Origin: Ruminococcus flavefaciens | Lineage (GTDB): Bacteria; Bacillota; Clostridia; Oscillospirales; Ruminococcaceae | Direction of reading: 5' to 3' | DNA length: 15,008 bases | Assembly: GCA_902796705.1 (NCBI GenBank) | Contig: CADBQF010000283.1 | Span: forward strand, 1-15,008 | Part shown: piece by piece, positions 1-8,509 of the stretch | How positions within the stretch are numbered: position 1 is the first letter of the stretch | How the letters are laid out: each line of letters begins with the position of its first letter | Translations under genes and position numbers: made by a program | The notes under the pieces: generated by a model | Told to the model about the DNA's origin: nothing | Databases searched by the model: none | The model's input: the letters and a program-made list of their open reading frames with translations, nothing else

Positions 1-1
1 A

Positions 2-3000
2 AGGCTCATCTGCCGCTATCCGGAGGATATCTTCGGAATGGACTGCTACGGCGAACTCGTCAGGCTCCTGAAAAGGGATATCTCTGTGGTGAACGGCTTC
101 CTTGACGATGCGGACGTTCGTTTTGAAAAGGAGAAAATAAGCATAGGATTACAGCACGGCGGCCGTGATATCCTCGAAAGATTCGGATTCTGCCGCAGGT
201 TCTCGCAGATGATTTACAATATGTTCGGCGTGAAGACGGAGATAGTCCTTTCCGGCGGCGAACCCGTTACAGGAGAAGACTACGACAGTACCATACAGGA
301 ACTTGCTCCGGAGATGCCGGATTATTCAGCACAGCTCGTCCCGGAAAAGAGCCGTGAGGAAGTTCTTGATGAGGAGCGTCAGGCGGCTACTCCCACGCAG
401 TCTATCGATAAAGATGCACTGAACATGGGATTCGATCCGGAATCGGCAGAGGTCATCAAGGGAAAAGCTATCCGTGAGAAACCCTCTGCGATATCAGAGG
501 CAGTTCTCCAGCAGGGACAGAAACACGTCATCGTTGGTGATGTGTTCGACCTTGAAATAAAGGAACTCCGCAACGAAAAGACAGTCGCAACTTTCGACGT
601 GACCGACTACAGCGGCTCGCTCAAAGTCAAGATATTCGCCAAGAATGACGAGATAGAGAAAATGGGCATCTCCTCCATAAAGAAAGGCATGACGCTCCTC
701 GTTCAGGGTAAAGTCGATTACGACAGCTATGCAAGGGATATCGTGATAATGGCTGATTCCGTCATAAAGGTGAAGCGTATCCCGAAAATGGACAACTACC
801 CCGAAAAACGTGTCGAACTCCACTGCCATACGAATATGTCCGCAATGGACGCTGTCACAGATCCTGTCACGCTCATAAACCGTGCAGCAGCGTGGGGACA
901 TCAGGCAATGGCAATCACCGACCACGGTGCAGTTCAGGCTTTCCCGGACTGTATGTATAATATGCCCAAGAATTTCAAGGTCATCTACGGCATGGAGGCT
1001 TACGTCGTCAACGATATCGACAGGGAACTTATCGTTTACGGAAACGACGGCAGGAGCCTTGAAGATGAGATCATCATATTCGATGTCGAGACTACAGGCC
1101 TCAGTTATGCGAATGACCGCCTTACGGAGATAGGTGCTGTCAAGATAAAGAAGCTACAGGTCGTTGACAGCTTCAATACAAAGGTAAACCCCGGTATCCA
1201 TATCCCGGAAAAGATAACGGAACTCACCGGTATCAGGGACGAAGATGTAAAGGACGCTCCCGACGAGAAAAAGGCTCTTGAAATGTTCATGGAGTTCTGC
1301 GGTGAAAAGCCCGTTCTCGTCGCCCATAACGCAAGATACGATACTACGATGATAGATCAGGTCTGCAAGCGTCAGGGGATAGATTTTGAGTATACATGGC
1401 TCGATACGCTCATCATGTGTCAGGCGATGCTCCCGGACATGGGAAGATACAAGCTCAACATCGTCGCAAAGGCACTCAAACTCGGAAAATTCGATCACCA
1501 CCACGCTTCCGACGATGCACTCATGCTCGCAAGGATATTCATTGAACTCGCCGGAAGACTTCCCGGAGAAAAGGGGATAAAGACGATCGACAGGCTCAAT
1601 GATCTTATCAGCGATATCGATGTCAAGAAACTGAAGTCTTATCATCAGATAATCCTTGTCCGCAATCAGGCAGGACTGAAAAATCTCTACAGGCTCGTAT
1701 CATACAGCAACCTTGACTATTTCTACAAAAAGCCGCTCATACCAAAATCAGTCCTCGAAAAGCACAGGGAGGGGCTTATCCTCGGAAGTGCCTGCGAAGC
1801 CGGCGAAGTCTTTCAGGCTATGGTCAATATGAGAGATGATGCGTATATCGAAAAACTCGCACGCTTCAATGACTATCTTGAGATACAGCCTATCTGCAAT
1901 AATGAGTTCATGCTCCGTGAGGGCGTTGTCAAGAGCGAAGAAGAACTCCGTGACTATAACAGACGGCTGATAGAACTCGGTGACAGACTCAGCATACCCG
2001 TATGTGCAACGTGCGATGTCCACTTCATCGATCCCAAAGATGCGATATACCGCAAGATAATCCTCGCCAGCATGGGATTCAAGGACGCTGAGAACCAGGC
2101 ACCTCTTTATTTCAGGACGACAGAGGAGATGCTTGCCGAATTTGAATTCCTCGGTGAAGAAAAGGCAAAGGAAGTCGTCATCACCAACACTAACATGATA
2201 GCTGATATGGTCGAAGTCGTCAGACCTATCCCGAAGGGAACTTTCACTCCAACTATCGAAGGAGCGGAAGAGGAACTCACACGCATCACCAACGAAAGGG
2301 CAAGGGAGATATACGGCGATCCTCTGCCGGAGATCGTTGCAAAACGTCTTGACCGTGAGCTTTCGTCTATCATAAAGCACGGTTTCTCAGTGCTTTACAT
2401 CATCGCACAGAAGCTTGTATGGAACTCGGTGGAGAACGGCTACCTCGTCGGTTCAAGAGGCTCGGTAGGCTCGTCATTCGTGGCTTCAATGGCAGGTATC
2501 TCGGAGGTAAATCCGCTGCCGCTGCACTATGTATGCCCCAAGTGCAAACACAGTGAATTCCTGCTCGACGGAAAATACGGCTCCGGATTTGATCTTCCGC
2601 CTAAAGCCTGCCCGGACTGCGGAGAAGATATGCTCCGTGAGGGACATGATATCCCGTTCGAGACATTCCTCGGTTTTGACGGAGACAAAGCTCCTGATAT
2701 CGACCTCAACTTCTCCGGTGAGTATCAGTTCTGGGCTCACAGGTATACGGAGAAGCTCTTCGGAAAATCGAACGTATTCAAAGCCGGAACTATATCCGCT
2801 GTTGCTGACAAGACGGCATACGGCTATGTCAAGAAATACTGCGAGGACAACGGCATCACGCTGAATAACGCTGAGATGAACCGCCTTGCTATCGGCTGTA
2901 CCGGCATCAAGAGAACGACCGGTCAGCACCCCGGCGGAATGGTCGTTGTGCCGTCCGATTATGAGGTATACGATTTCACGCCGGTGCAGCACCCTGCCGA

Positions 3001-4123
3001 TTCGGCTGACTCGGAAGTTATCACGACGCATTTCGACTTCAACTCGCTCCATGATACTATCCTGAAACTTGACGAACTCGGACACGTTGTACCGACGCTC
3101 TACAAGCACCTTGAAGACCTGACCGGTCTGAAAATAAAGGACGTTCCGACATCTGATCCGGACGTTATACGTATGTGTACCAACTGCGATGTCCTCGGAG
3201 TTACACCGGAGGAGATATACTGCCAGACCGGAAGCCTCGGCATACCGGAAATGGGTACGGGATTCACTATCCAGATGCTGCTTGATGCGAAGCCGACGAA
3301 GTTCAGTGACTTCCTCCAGATATCCGGACTTTCACACGGTACGGACGTTTGGCTCGGCAATGCGAAAGACCTGATCGACCAGAAAGTCTGCACCATATCC
3401 GAAGTTATCGGTACCCGTGACAGTATCATGACCTATCTGCTCTATAAAGGAGTAGAACCGAAAATGGCGTTCCAGATAATGGAATGGACTCGTAAGGGAA
3501 AAGCTCCCAAGCAGTTCACTCCGGAGATAATCCAGATGCTCCGTGACCATAATGTCCCGGAATGGTATATCGAAAGCTGTCTGAAGATAAAGTATATGTT
3601 CCCGAAAGCCCATGCTGCGGCATACGTTATAGCCGCAATAAAGCTCGGCTGGTTCAAGCTCCACAGACCGCTTGAATACTATGCTACATATTTCTCGGTG
3701 CGTGGTGAAGATTTCGATGCAGAGCTTGCCGTAAAGGGAAAGAACGCTGTCCGCCAGAGGATAGAAGAACTCAAAGCTCTCGGAAACGACCGCACTAAAA
3801 AGGAGAGCGACCTCTACGATATCCTCCTCATAACGAATGAGATGCTTTCGAGAGGATACGAATTCCTGCCGATAGACCTTTTCAAGTCTCACGCTGTTGA
3901 TTATCTCGTTGAGGACGGAAAGCTCAGGATACCTTTCTCAGCAATGAGCGGTGTGGGCGAAAACGCCGCAAAGGGCATCTACGAAGCCGTACAGCGTGGA
4001 GGATTCATGTCTGTCGAAGAATTCCAGCAGGAGAGCGGTGCATCAAAAACTACAATAGATATGTTGAAAAGCATAGGAGCATTTGGTGAATTGCCCGAAT
4101 CTACACAGATGTCATTCTTTTAA
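2..4123 (+). CDS. polC: DNA polymerase III alpha subunit, PolC type (5' partial)
   Basis: PolC is the replicative DNA polymerase of Bacillota, carrying polymerase and 3'-5' proofreading activities in one chain. The frame is open to the left edge (codons from position 2), so the start is missing; 1,373 residues remain and the family is usually a little over 1,400. Numbering from the Met at 38, an OB-fold lies near 165-245. The PHP domain begins at 259 (VELHCHTNMSAMD) and is split by a DnaQ-like exonuclease with DVETTG at 349-354 and the HHASDD motif at 488-493. The polymerase part has SRGSVGS at 806-812, a zinc finger formed by C833, C836, C858 and C861, and the catalytic pair D887 and D889 in PDIDLNF. 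The chain ends in QMSFF, which matches a beta-clamp binding motif. I see no frameshift. No intrinsic terminator follows; the his promoter begins two bases after the stop codon. Confidence 0.97.
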   Translation, partial: RLICRYPEDIFGMDCYGELVRLLKRDISVVNGFLDDADVRFEKEKISIGLQHGGRDILERFGFCRRFSQMIYNMFGVKTEIVLSGGEPVTGEDYDSTIQELAPEMPDYSAQLVPEKSREEVLDEERQAATPTQSIDKDALNMGFDPESAEVIKGKAIREKPSAISEAVLQQGQKHVIVGDVFDLEIKELRNEKTVATFDVTDYSGSLKVKIFAKNDEIEKMGISSIKKGMTLLVQGKVDYDSYARDIVIMADSVIKVKRIPKMDNYPEKRVELHCHTNMSAMDAVTDPVTLINRAAAWGHQAMAITDHGAVQAFPDCMYNMPKNFKVIYGMEAYVVNDIDRELIVYGNDGRSLEDEIIIFDVETTGLSYANDRLTEIGAVKIKKLQVVDSFNTKVNPGIHIPEKITELTGIRDEDVKDAPDEKKALEMFMEFCGEKPVLVAHNARYDTTMIDQVCKRQGIDFEYTWLDTLIMCQAMLPDMGRYKLNIVAKALKLGKFDHHHASDDALMLARIFIELAGRLPGEKGIKTIDRLNDLISDIDVKKLKSYHQIILVRNQAGLKNLYRLVSYSNLDYFYKKPLIPKSVLEKHREGLILGSACEAGEVFQAMVNMRDDAYIEKLARFNDYLEIQPICNNEFMLREGVVKSEEELRDYNRRLIELGDRLSIPVCATCDVHFIDPKDAIYRKIILASMGFKDAENQAPLYFRTTEEMLAEFEFLGEEKAKEVVITNTNMIADMVEVVRPIPKGTFTPTIEGAEEELTRITNERAREIYGDPLPEIVAKRLDRELSSIIKHGFSVLYIIAQKLVWNSVENGYLVGSRGSVGSSFVASMAGISEVNPLPLHYVCPKCKHSEFLLDGKYGSGFDLPPKACPDCGEDMLREGHDIPFETFLGFDGDKAPDIDLNFSGEYQFWAHRYTEKLFGKSNVFKAGTISAVADKTAYGYVKKYCEDNGITLNNAEMNRLAIGCTGIKRTTGQHPGGMVVVPSDYEVYDFTPVQHPADSADSEVITTHFDFNSLHDTILKLDELGHVVPTLYKHLEDLTGLKIKDVPTSDPDVIRMCTNCDVLGVTPEEIYCQTGSLGIPEMGTGFTIQMLLDAKPTKFSDFLQISGLSHGTDVWLGNAKDLIDQKVCTISEVIGTRDSIMTYLLYKGVEPKMAFQIMEWTRKGKAPKQFTPEIIQMLRDHNVPEWYIESCLKIKYMFPKAHAAAYVIAAIKLGWFKLHRPLEYYATYFSVRGEDFDAELAVKGKNAVRQRIEELKALGNDRTKKESDLYDILLITNEMLSRGYEFLPIDLFKSHAVDYLVEDGKLRIPFSAMSGVGENAAKGIYEAVQRGGFMSVEEFQQESGASKTTIDMLKSIGAFGELPESTQMSFF

Positions 4124-4124
4124 C

Positions 4125-4153
4125 TTGACTTTTTTGTGGTAATATGTTACTAT
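4125..4153 (+). promoter_or_regulatory. Promoter of the his operon
   Basis: TTGACT (4125-4130) matches the -35 consensus at five of six positions. A 17-nt spacer follows, then TACTAT (4148-4153) as a -10 matching four of six. An extended -10 TG is present at 4145-4146, one base before the hexamer. Transcription would start near 4160, leaving a leader of about 90 nt before hisZ. It lies immediately after the polC stop codon, in the only sizeable intergenic gap. This is a consensus match only. Confidence 0.7.
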
Positions 4154-4160
4154 ATTACCA
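4137..4160. promoter_or_regulatory. Operator-like perfect inverted repeat over the his promoter -10
   Basis: The arms TGGTAATAT (4137-4145) and ATATTACCA (4152-4160) are exact reverse complements separated by six bases. The dyad covers the whole -10 hexamer and the presumed start point, the classic position for a repressor site. It is AT-rich and followed by no T-run, so it does not look like a terminator for polC. A shorter dyad, GTAA (4139-4142) with TTAC (4147-4150), is nested in it. Many Bacillota are thought to control his genes through a TrpR-family repressor (HisR/YerC type), which is a candidate ligand by inference. I have not compared the site with a published consensus. Confidence 0.6.
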
Positions 4161-4186
4161 TGTTAGCAGACTAAAGTGAACCGGCA

Positions 4187-4205
4187 GCAGAAGTTATTCT
4201 TCTGC
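4187..4205 (+). promoter_or_regulatory. Hairpin in the hisZ 5' leader
   Basis: GCAGAAG (4187-4193) and CTTCTGC (4199-4205) form a perfect 7-bp stem with a 5-nt loop. No U-run follows, so it is not a standard intrinsic terminator. The right arm could also pair with GCAGA at 4166-4170, giving a weaker alternative fold. The leader is too short for a histidine T-box and I see no His-codon leader peptide. A role in RNA stability or as a weak polC 3' end are possibilities. Confidence 0.4.
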
Positions 4206-4241
4206 ATCAATAATGAAATGATACAATAAATCTTTATATAT

Positions 4242-4246
4242 GGAGG
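4242..4246 (+). promoter_or_regulatory. Ribosome binding site that fixes the hisZ start
   Basis: GGAGG sits five bases before the ATG at 4252. The in-frame ATG at 4240 overlaps this site and has no site of its own, so 4252 is the better start. Confidence 0.8.
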
Positions 4247-4251
4247 TCAGT

Positions 4252-5451
4252 ATGAAAAACTATGATCTTATCACTCCGGAGGGTACTAAGGATTACCTCT
4301 TCGGTGAGTGTATCGTCAGAAGAAATATCGAAGATTCGCTCATGGCTCTGTTCAAGAGCTGCGGATACAGCGAGATAATCACTCCGGGACTTGAATTCTA
4401 CGATGTTTTCAATCTCAATTCAAGATACTTCCCGCAGGAAGATCTCTACAAGCTCACTGACAGCAAGGGAAGACTGCTTGTAATGCGTCCTGACACGACG
4501 ATGCCTATCGCAAGAGTCGTTGCTACAAGGCTCCGTGACGCTATCCTTCCGCTGAAACTCTGCTACGGTCAGACCGTATACCGCACAGAAGCCGCTCTCA
4601 AAGGCAGGAGCGACGAGATCGTTCAGGCAGGTATCGAGCTTATAGGCTCACAGATGAAAATGGCTGACCTCGAAGTCGTATCGACTGCTGTTGAGGCACT
4701 CAGATCGACCGGAATGGAATTCTCCCTTGAGATAGGTCATATCGGCATCTTCAAGGAACTCGTCGGCAGACTCGAAGTCAGCGACAGAGTAAAGGAGAAT
4801 ATCAGGAAGCTCATCGAGACTAAGAATTTCCCGGCTCTCAATGATCTCCTTGATTCCCTCGGAACGAGCCATATCACAAACGCCCTCAAAAAGCTCCCGG
4901 CACTTTTCGGCGGCGATGAAGTATTTGAAAAGGCAGAGGAACTCATGCCTGATGAGAATATCAAGCGTATCCTCGACGAACTCCGTGAACTCTACACCGA
5001 TACAGCAGAGATATGCGGAGGCGAGGGAAATATCACAGTCGATCTCGGACTCGTGAACAAGACCGATTACTACACAGGATTCATCATAAAGGGCTATTTG
5101 CAGGGACACGGTGAGGAAGTCCTCTCCGGCGGAAGATATGACAAGCTCATTTCAGAATTCGGATACGATATCCCGGCTGTAGGATTTGCTGTTAATGTGA
5201 ACGCCGTTGCAAAGGTCATCGAAAAGTACGGCGTTATCCCCGCTATGCCGAGACCGGACGCTATCGTTTTTGCAGCAGAGGGCTGTGAGGTAGCCGCTAT
5301 AAAGGCTGCCCGTGAACTCAGGGAGCAGGGACTCATCGTCGAGAACGCACTCTTTGACGATATCGAGAGCGTAAGGGCATATGCTATGGATAATAAGATC
5401 CCGAAAGTCGTTGTCATCGACGGCGAAGAGGACAGGGAGGTTATAGAATGA
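4252..5451 (+). CDS. hisZ: ATP phosphoribosyltransferase regulatory subunit HisZ
   Basis: HisZ is a catalytically inactive relative of histidyl-tRNA synthetase that joins short HisG to form active ATP phosphoribosyltransferase and carries histidine feedback control. The 399-residue protein has the synthetase-like core: TPEGTKDY near the N terminus, a motif 2-like stretch (VYRTEAALKGR) and a C-terminal GGRYDKL. Where true HisRS has an essential Arg (the RGLDYY context), this protein has N269-K-T-D-Y-Y274, so the catalytic Arg is lost. That loss, with hisG overlapping its end (ATGA, 4 nt), supports HisZ over HisS. The last 70-80 residues resemble a reduced anticodon-binding-like domain, which some HisZ proteins keep. 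The start is the ATG at 4252, chosen by its GGAGG site. It is the first gene of the operon, directly behind the promoter. Confidence 0.93.
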   Translation: MKNYDLITPEGTKDYLFGECIVRRNIEDSLMALFKSCGYSEIITPGLEFYDVFNLNSRYFPQEDLYKLTDSKGRLLVMRPDTTMPIARVVATRLRDAILPLKLCYGQTVYRTEAALKGRSDEIVQAGIELIGSQMKMADLEVVSTAVEALRSTGMEFSLEIGHIGIFKELVGRLEVSDRVKENIRKLIETKNFPALNDLLDSLGTSHITNALKKLPALFGGDEVFEKAEELMPDENIKRILDELRELYTDTAEICGGEGNITVDLGLVNKTDYYTGFIIKGYLQGHGEEVLSGGRYDKLISEFGYDIPAVGFAVNVNAVAKVIEKYGVIPAMPRPDAIVFAAEGCEVAAIKAARELREQGLIVENALFDDIESVRAYAMDNKIPKVVVIDGEEDREVIE

Positions 5452-6077
5452 ACAGACCGATAAGAATGGCTCTCACAAAGGGCAGACTCGAAAAGGATAC
5501 AGTCGGACTTCTCGAAAAAATGGGATTCGACTGTACAGCAGTACATGAAAAAGGCAGAAAGCTGATACTTCCCGTTCCGGACGGAAATCTCGAAGTAGTT
5601 CTTGCCAAAGCCAATGACGTTATCACATACGTCGAGCATGGCGTGTGCGATATGGGTGTTGTGGGAAAAGATACTATCATGGAGATGAAAGGCAAGTTCT
5701 TCGAGCTTGTTGACCTCGGATTCGGCAGATGCAAATTCGCACTTGCTTCAAAGAAGGGCTACGATTTCTACAGCGGCTACGGAATAAAGACTATCGCTAC
5801 AAAGTATCCTAACGTAGCACGCAGCTTCTTTGAGAAGAAGGGCATGGATACAGAGATAATCAAAATAGAGGGTTCAGTAGAACTCGCTCCGCTCCTTGAA
5901 CTCGCAGACGGAATAGTAGATATCGTTGAGACAGGTACAACGCTCAAAGAGAACGGACTTGAAGTCATCGAGGACGTAGCTCCCGTATCTGCAAGACTTA
6001 TCGCAAATACAGTAAGTCTCAAAATGAGACACGCAGAGATAGACAGACTTATCAAACTTATAGAGGAGAATCTTTAA
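5448..6077 (+). CDS. hisG: ATP phosphoribosyltransferase catalytic subunit, short form
   Basis: HisG condenses ATP with PRPP to give phosphoribosyl-ATP, the committed first step of histidine synthesis. At 209 residues it is the short form, lacking the C-terminal regulatory domain of the roughly 300-residue enzymes, and so it depends on HisZ encoded just upstream. The N-terminal MALTKGRL segment is typical of the family. VETGTTL at 160-166 is the PRPP phosphate-binding loop. The ATG overlaps the hisZ stop by 4 nt and has GGGAGG (5435-5440) seven bases upstream, inside hisZ. The TAA shares its last base with the hisD ATG. Tight coupling to hisZ fits the need for matched amounts of the two subunits. 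The complex is cytoplasmic. Confidence 0.97.
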   Translation: MNRPIRMALTKGRLEKDTVGLLEKMGFDCTAVHEKGRKLILPVPDGNLEVVLAKANDVITYVEHGVCDMGVVGKDTIMEMKGKFFELVDLGFGRCKFALASKKGYDFYSGYGIKTIATKYPNVARSFFEKKGMDTEIIKIEGSVELAPLLELADGIVDIVETGTTLKENGLEVIEDVAPVSARLIANTVSLKMRHAEIDRLIKLIEENL

Positions 6078-7360
6078 TGAAAAAAATTATCGCAAACGGC
6101 ACAGATGAAGAACTCTTCCTTGCTGAACTTTCCAGACGTGCAGGAGAGACAAACAAGAAGGTAACAGAGACAGTTTCCGCTATAATAGATGATGTAAAAG
6201 AAAACGGCGATGAAGCTGTAAAGAACTATACACTCAAATTCGACGGAAATCTTCCGCAGTATTATGAAGTTCCCCGTGAGGTCATCAACGATGCTCTCAC
6301 AGAAGCAGATCAGGCTTTTGTAGACGCACTTCTCAATGCTCAGGAGAATATTGCAGATTTCCACAGCAGACAGGTGGAGCAGGGCTTCATCAACGCAAAG
6401 GATAACGGAGTTATCCTCGGTCAGAGGGTAAGAGGTCTTTCAAGAGTAGGACTCTATGTACCTGGCGGTACGGCAGCATATCCTTCAAGCGTTCTCATGA
6501 ATGCTATCCCGGCTAAGATCGCAGGAGTCAAGGAGATAATCATGGTTACTCCTCCGCTCAAGGACGGCACGCCCAACAAGGATATCCTTGTAGCGGCAGC
6601 TATCTGCGGCGTTGACCGTGTATTCATGGCAGGCGGAGCTCAGGCTATCGCAGCTCTGGCATACGGCACGAACGAGATACCCAAGTGCGACAAGATCGTA
6701 GGCCCCGGAAATATTTTCGTGGCTACAGCAAAGAAGCTCCTCTATGGCGTAGTTGATATCGACATGATCGCCGGTCCGAGCGAGATACTCGTCATTGCTG
6801 ACGATTCTGCTGATCCGAAATTCGCCGCTGCCGATCTTATGTCACAGGCAGAACACGACGTGCTTGCTTCTGCTATAATGGTAACAACGAGCGAAAAGCT
6901 CGCAGATGCCACACTTGCAGAGATAGAGCGTCAGAAGCAGTATCTTTCAAGAAAAGACATCATCGAGAAGTCCCTCAATGATTACGGTGCGATAATCATC
7001 GCTGACAGCCGTGAAAAGTGCGTCGAGCTTGCGAACAGGATAGCTCCCGAACACCTTGAAGTCCTCATGGAGAACCCGTTCGAGCTTCTCGGAAGCCTTG
7101 ACAATGCAGGTTCTATCTTCCTCGGAAATTACGCATCAGAGCCTCTCGGAGACTACTTCGCAGGCCCGAACCACGTTCTCCCGACAAGCGGAACAGCAAG
7201 ATTCTTCTCTCCTCTCGGAGTAGCAAGCTTCACAAAGCGTACAAGCTATACTTACTACACAGAAGATGCTCTCCGCAATGCAAAGGACGATATCGTTCTC
7301 ATCGCAGAGCGTGAAGGCCTTACAGCTCACGCAAATGCCATAAAGGTACGCTTTGAATAA
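6077..7360 (+). CDS. hisD: Histidinol dehydrogenase
   Basis: HisD is a zinc enzyme that performs the last two steps, oxidising L-histidinol through the aldehyde to L-histidine with two NAD+. At 427 residues it is normal length and nearly co-linear with the E. coli enzyme. The expected active-site residues are present: zinc ligands Q257 and H260 (SQAEHD), the catalytic pair E325-H326 (APEHLE), D359 (GDYFAGPNHVLPT) and H418 (LTAHANAIKVRF). The glycine-rich GLYVPGGTAAYPS stretch is also conserved. The start overlaps the hisG stop by one base and is served by GAGGAG about 8 nt upstream. An 84-nt gap containing a hairpin separates it from hisC, the largest gap inside the operon. Confidence 0.98.
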   Translation: MKKIIANGTDEELFLAELSRRAGETNKKVTETVSAIIDDVKENGDEAVKNYTLKFDGNLPQYYEVPREVINDALTEADQAFVDALLNAQENIADFHSRQVEQGFINAKDNGVILGQRVRGLSRVGLYVPGGTAAYPSSVLMNAIPAKIAGVKEIIMVTPPLKDGTPNKDILVAAAICGVDRVFMAGGAQAIAALAYGTNEIPKCDKIVGPGNIFVATAKKLLYGVVDIDMIAGPSEILVIADDSADPKFAAADLMSQAEHDVLASAIMVTTSEKLADATLAEIERQKQYLSRKDIIEKSLNDYGAIIIADSREKCVELANRIAPEHLEVLMENPFELLGSLDNAGSIFLGNYASEPLGDYFAGPNHVLPTSGTARFFSPLGVASFTKRTSYTYYTEDALRNAKDDIVLIAEREGLTAHANAIKVRFE

Positions 7361-7370
7361 TGACCGATCT

Positions 7371-7402
7371 GCTGCGGAATGCCGTTCATGGTGTTCCGCA
7401 GC
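7371..7402 (+). terminator. GC-rich hairpin between hisD and hisC, possible partial terminator
   Basis: GCTGCGGAA (7371-7379) and TTCCGCAGC (7394-7402) are perfect 9-bp arms around a 14-nt loop. A short T-run (TATTTTT, ending 7415) begins about seven bases after the stem. That is too far and too broken for a strong intrinsic terminator, so a leaky terminator, processing site or stability element are all possible. It lies in the largest gap inside the operon. Confidence 0.4.
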
Positions 7403-7444
7403 TTGTAAATATTTTTCCTGCAAATATCAGAAAGAAGTGAGTAC

Positions 7445-8509
7445 ATGAGCAACAGCAAATGGGAGGACGGCGTAAGGAAAGTCGTTCCGTATGTTCCCGG
7501 CGAACAGCCGAAAGATACAAATATAATCAAACTCAATACAAATGAAAACCCCTATCCGCCTGCTCCGGAGGTAAGAGACATACTCGACAGCTTCGATGAA
7601 TCACGTATGAGACTCTATCCTGCACCCGATGCTGCTGTACTGACAGAAGCCATAGCAGAACGATACGGCGTATCACCGGAACAGGTATTCGTCGGAGTGG
7701 GTTCTGATGACGTTATATCAATGGCGTTCCTGACATTCTTCAACAGCGGAAAGCCGGTATTCTTCCCGGATATAACATATTCATTCTATGATGTATGGGC
7801 AGATGTATACAGGATACCGTATGAGACAAAGCCGCTCCGTGATGATCTCACTATCGATCCGGAGGACTATAAAAAGCCGAACGGAGGCATAATTTTCCCG
7901 AATCCGAACGCTCCGACAGGCATACTTGAGAGCGTGGATATGATCGAGGATATAGTAAAGGCTAATCCTGATTCTGTAGTCATGATAGATGAAGCATATA
8001 TCGACTTCGGCGGCGAGAGCTGTCTGCCCCTCACAGAGAAATATGAGAATCTGCTCGTTATACAGACATTCTCGAAGTCACGCTCTATGGCAGGCATGAG
8101 GATAGGTTTTGCCATAGGAAGCAAAAAGCTCATAAAGTATATGAACGATGTCAAGTTCTCGATAAATTCCTATACGATGAATACAGTCACACAGCTCTGC
8201 GGTGCTGCTGCCGTAAAGAACGAGAAATATTTCCGTGAGAGCGTTGACAGGATAATCGCCACAAGGGAAAATACAAAGAAGATACTTGCTGACATGGGAT
8301 TCACTTTCCCGGATTCAAAGAGCAATTTCATATTTGCAAAACCGCCCTGCAAGTCGGCAGAGTATCTCTTCAATGAGCTGAAAAAGAGAAAGATATTCGT
8401 CCGCTGGTGGGACAAGCCCGTTATCCGTGACTATATGCGTATAACGATAGGCACTGATGCAGAAATGGACGAATTCATAAAAGCAGTCAGGGAGGTGATC
8501 GCTGAATGA
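7445..8509 (+). CDS. hisC: Histidinol-phosphate aminotransferase
   Basis: HisC transfers an amino group from glutamate to imidazole acetol phosphate, giving L-histidinol phosphate, using PLP. The 354-residue protein has the usual HisC length and the fold-type I aminotransferase pattern. LNTNENPYPP lies near the N terminus and FPNPNAPTG lines the cofactor pocket. VMIDEAYIDF carries the Asp that contacts the PLP ring, and TFSKSRSMAGMRIG holds the Schiff-base lysine K211 and the phosphate-binding R219. The ATG at 7445 has only a weak upstream site (AAGAAGTGAG), unlike most genes here. The stop overlaps the hisB start by 4 nt (ATGA). Related aminotransferases of the aromatic or cobalamin (CobD) families are an alternative in principle, but the operon position makes HisC the clear choice. 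Confidence 0.96.
   Translation: MSNSKWEDGVRKVVPYVPGEQPKDTNIIKLNTNENPYPPAPEVRDILDSFDESRMRLYPAPDAAVLTEAIAERYGVSPEQVFVGVGSDDVISMAFLTFFNSGKPVFFPDITYSFYDVWADVYRIPYETKPLRDDLTIDPEDYKKPNGGIIFPNPNAPTGILESVDMIEDIVKANPDSVVMIDEAYIDFGGESCLPLTEKYENLLVIQTFSKSRSMAGMRIGFAIGSKKLIKYMNDVKFSINSYTMNTVTQLCGAAAVKNEKYFRESVDRIIATRENTKKILADMGFTFPDSKSNFIFAKPPCKSAEYLFNELKKRKIFVRWWDKPVIRDYMRITIGTDAEMDEFIKAVREVIAE
8491..8500 (+). promoter_or_regulatory. Extended Shine-Dalgarno of hisB
   Basis: GGAGGTGATC is an unbroken 10-base complement to the conserved 3' end of bacterial 16S rRNA and ends five bases before the hisB ATG. It lies inside the hisC coding sequence. Such a long match is unusual compared with the 5-6 base sites of the neighbours and should favour strong hisB initiation. 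Confidence 0.75.

Noticed and set aside
494..3892. Long open frames on the minus strand under polC and the his genes
   Set aside because: They lie opposite well-conserved genes, have no ribosome binding sites or recognisable motifs, and have compositions expected of antisense readings.
4161..4251. Histidine T-box riboswitch before hisZ
   Set aside because: A few bases (AAAGTGAACCGGC, from 4174) faintly recall the T-box core, but the leader from the presumed start is only about 90 nt. There is no specifier loop, and no terminator with a U-run.
4240..5451. hisZ beginning at the ATG at 4240, or the gene being hisS
   Set aside because: The 4240 start overlaps the GGAGG site serving 4252. The protein lacks the HisRS catalytic Arg (NKTDYY in place of RGLDYY) and is joined to short hisG, so HisZ fits.
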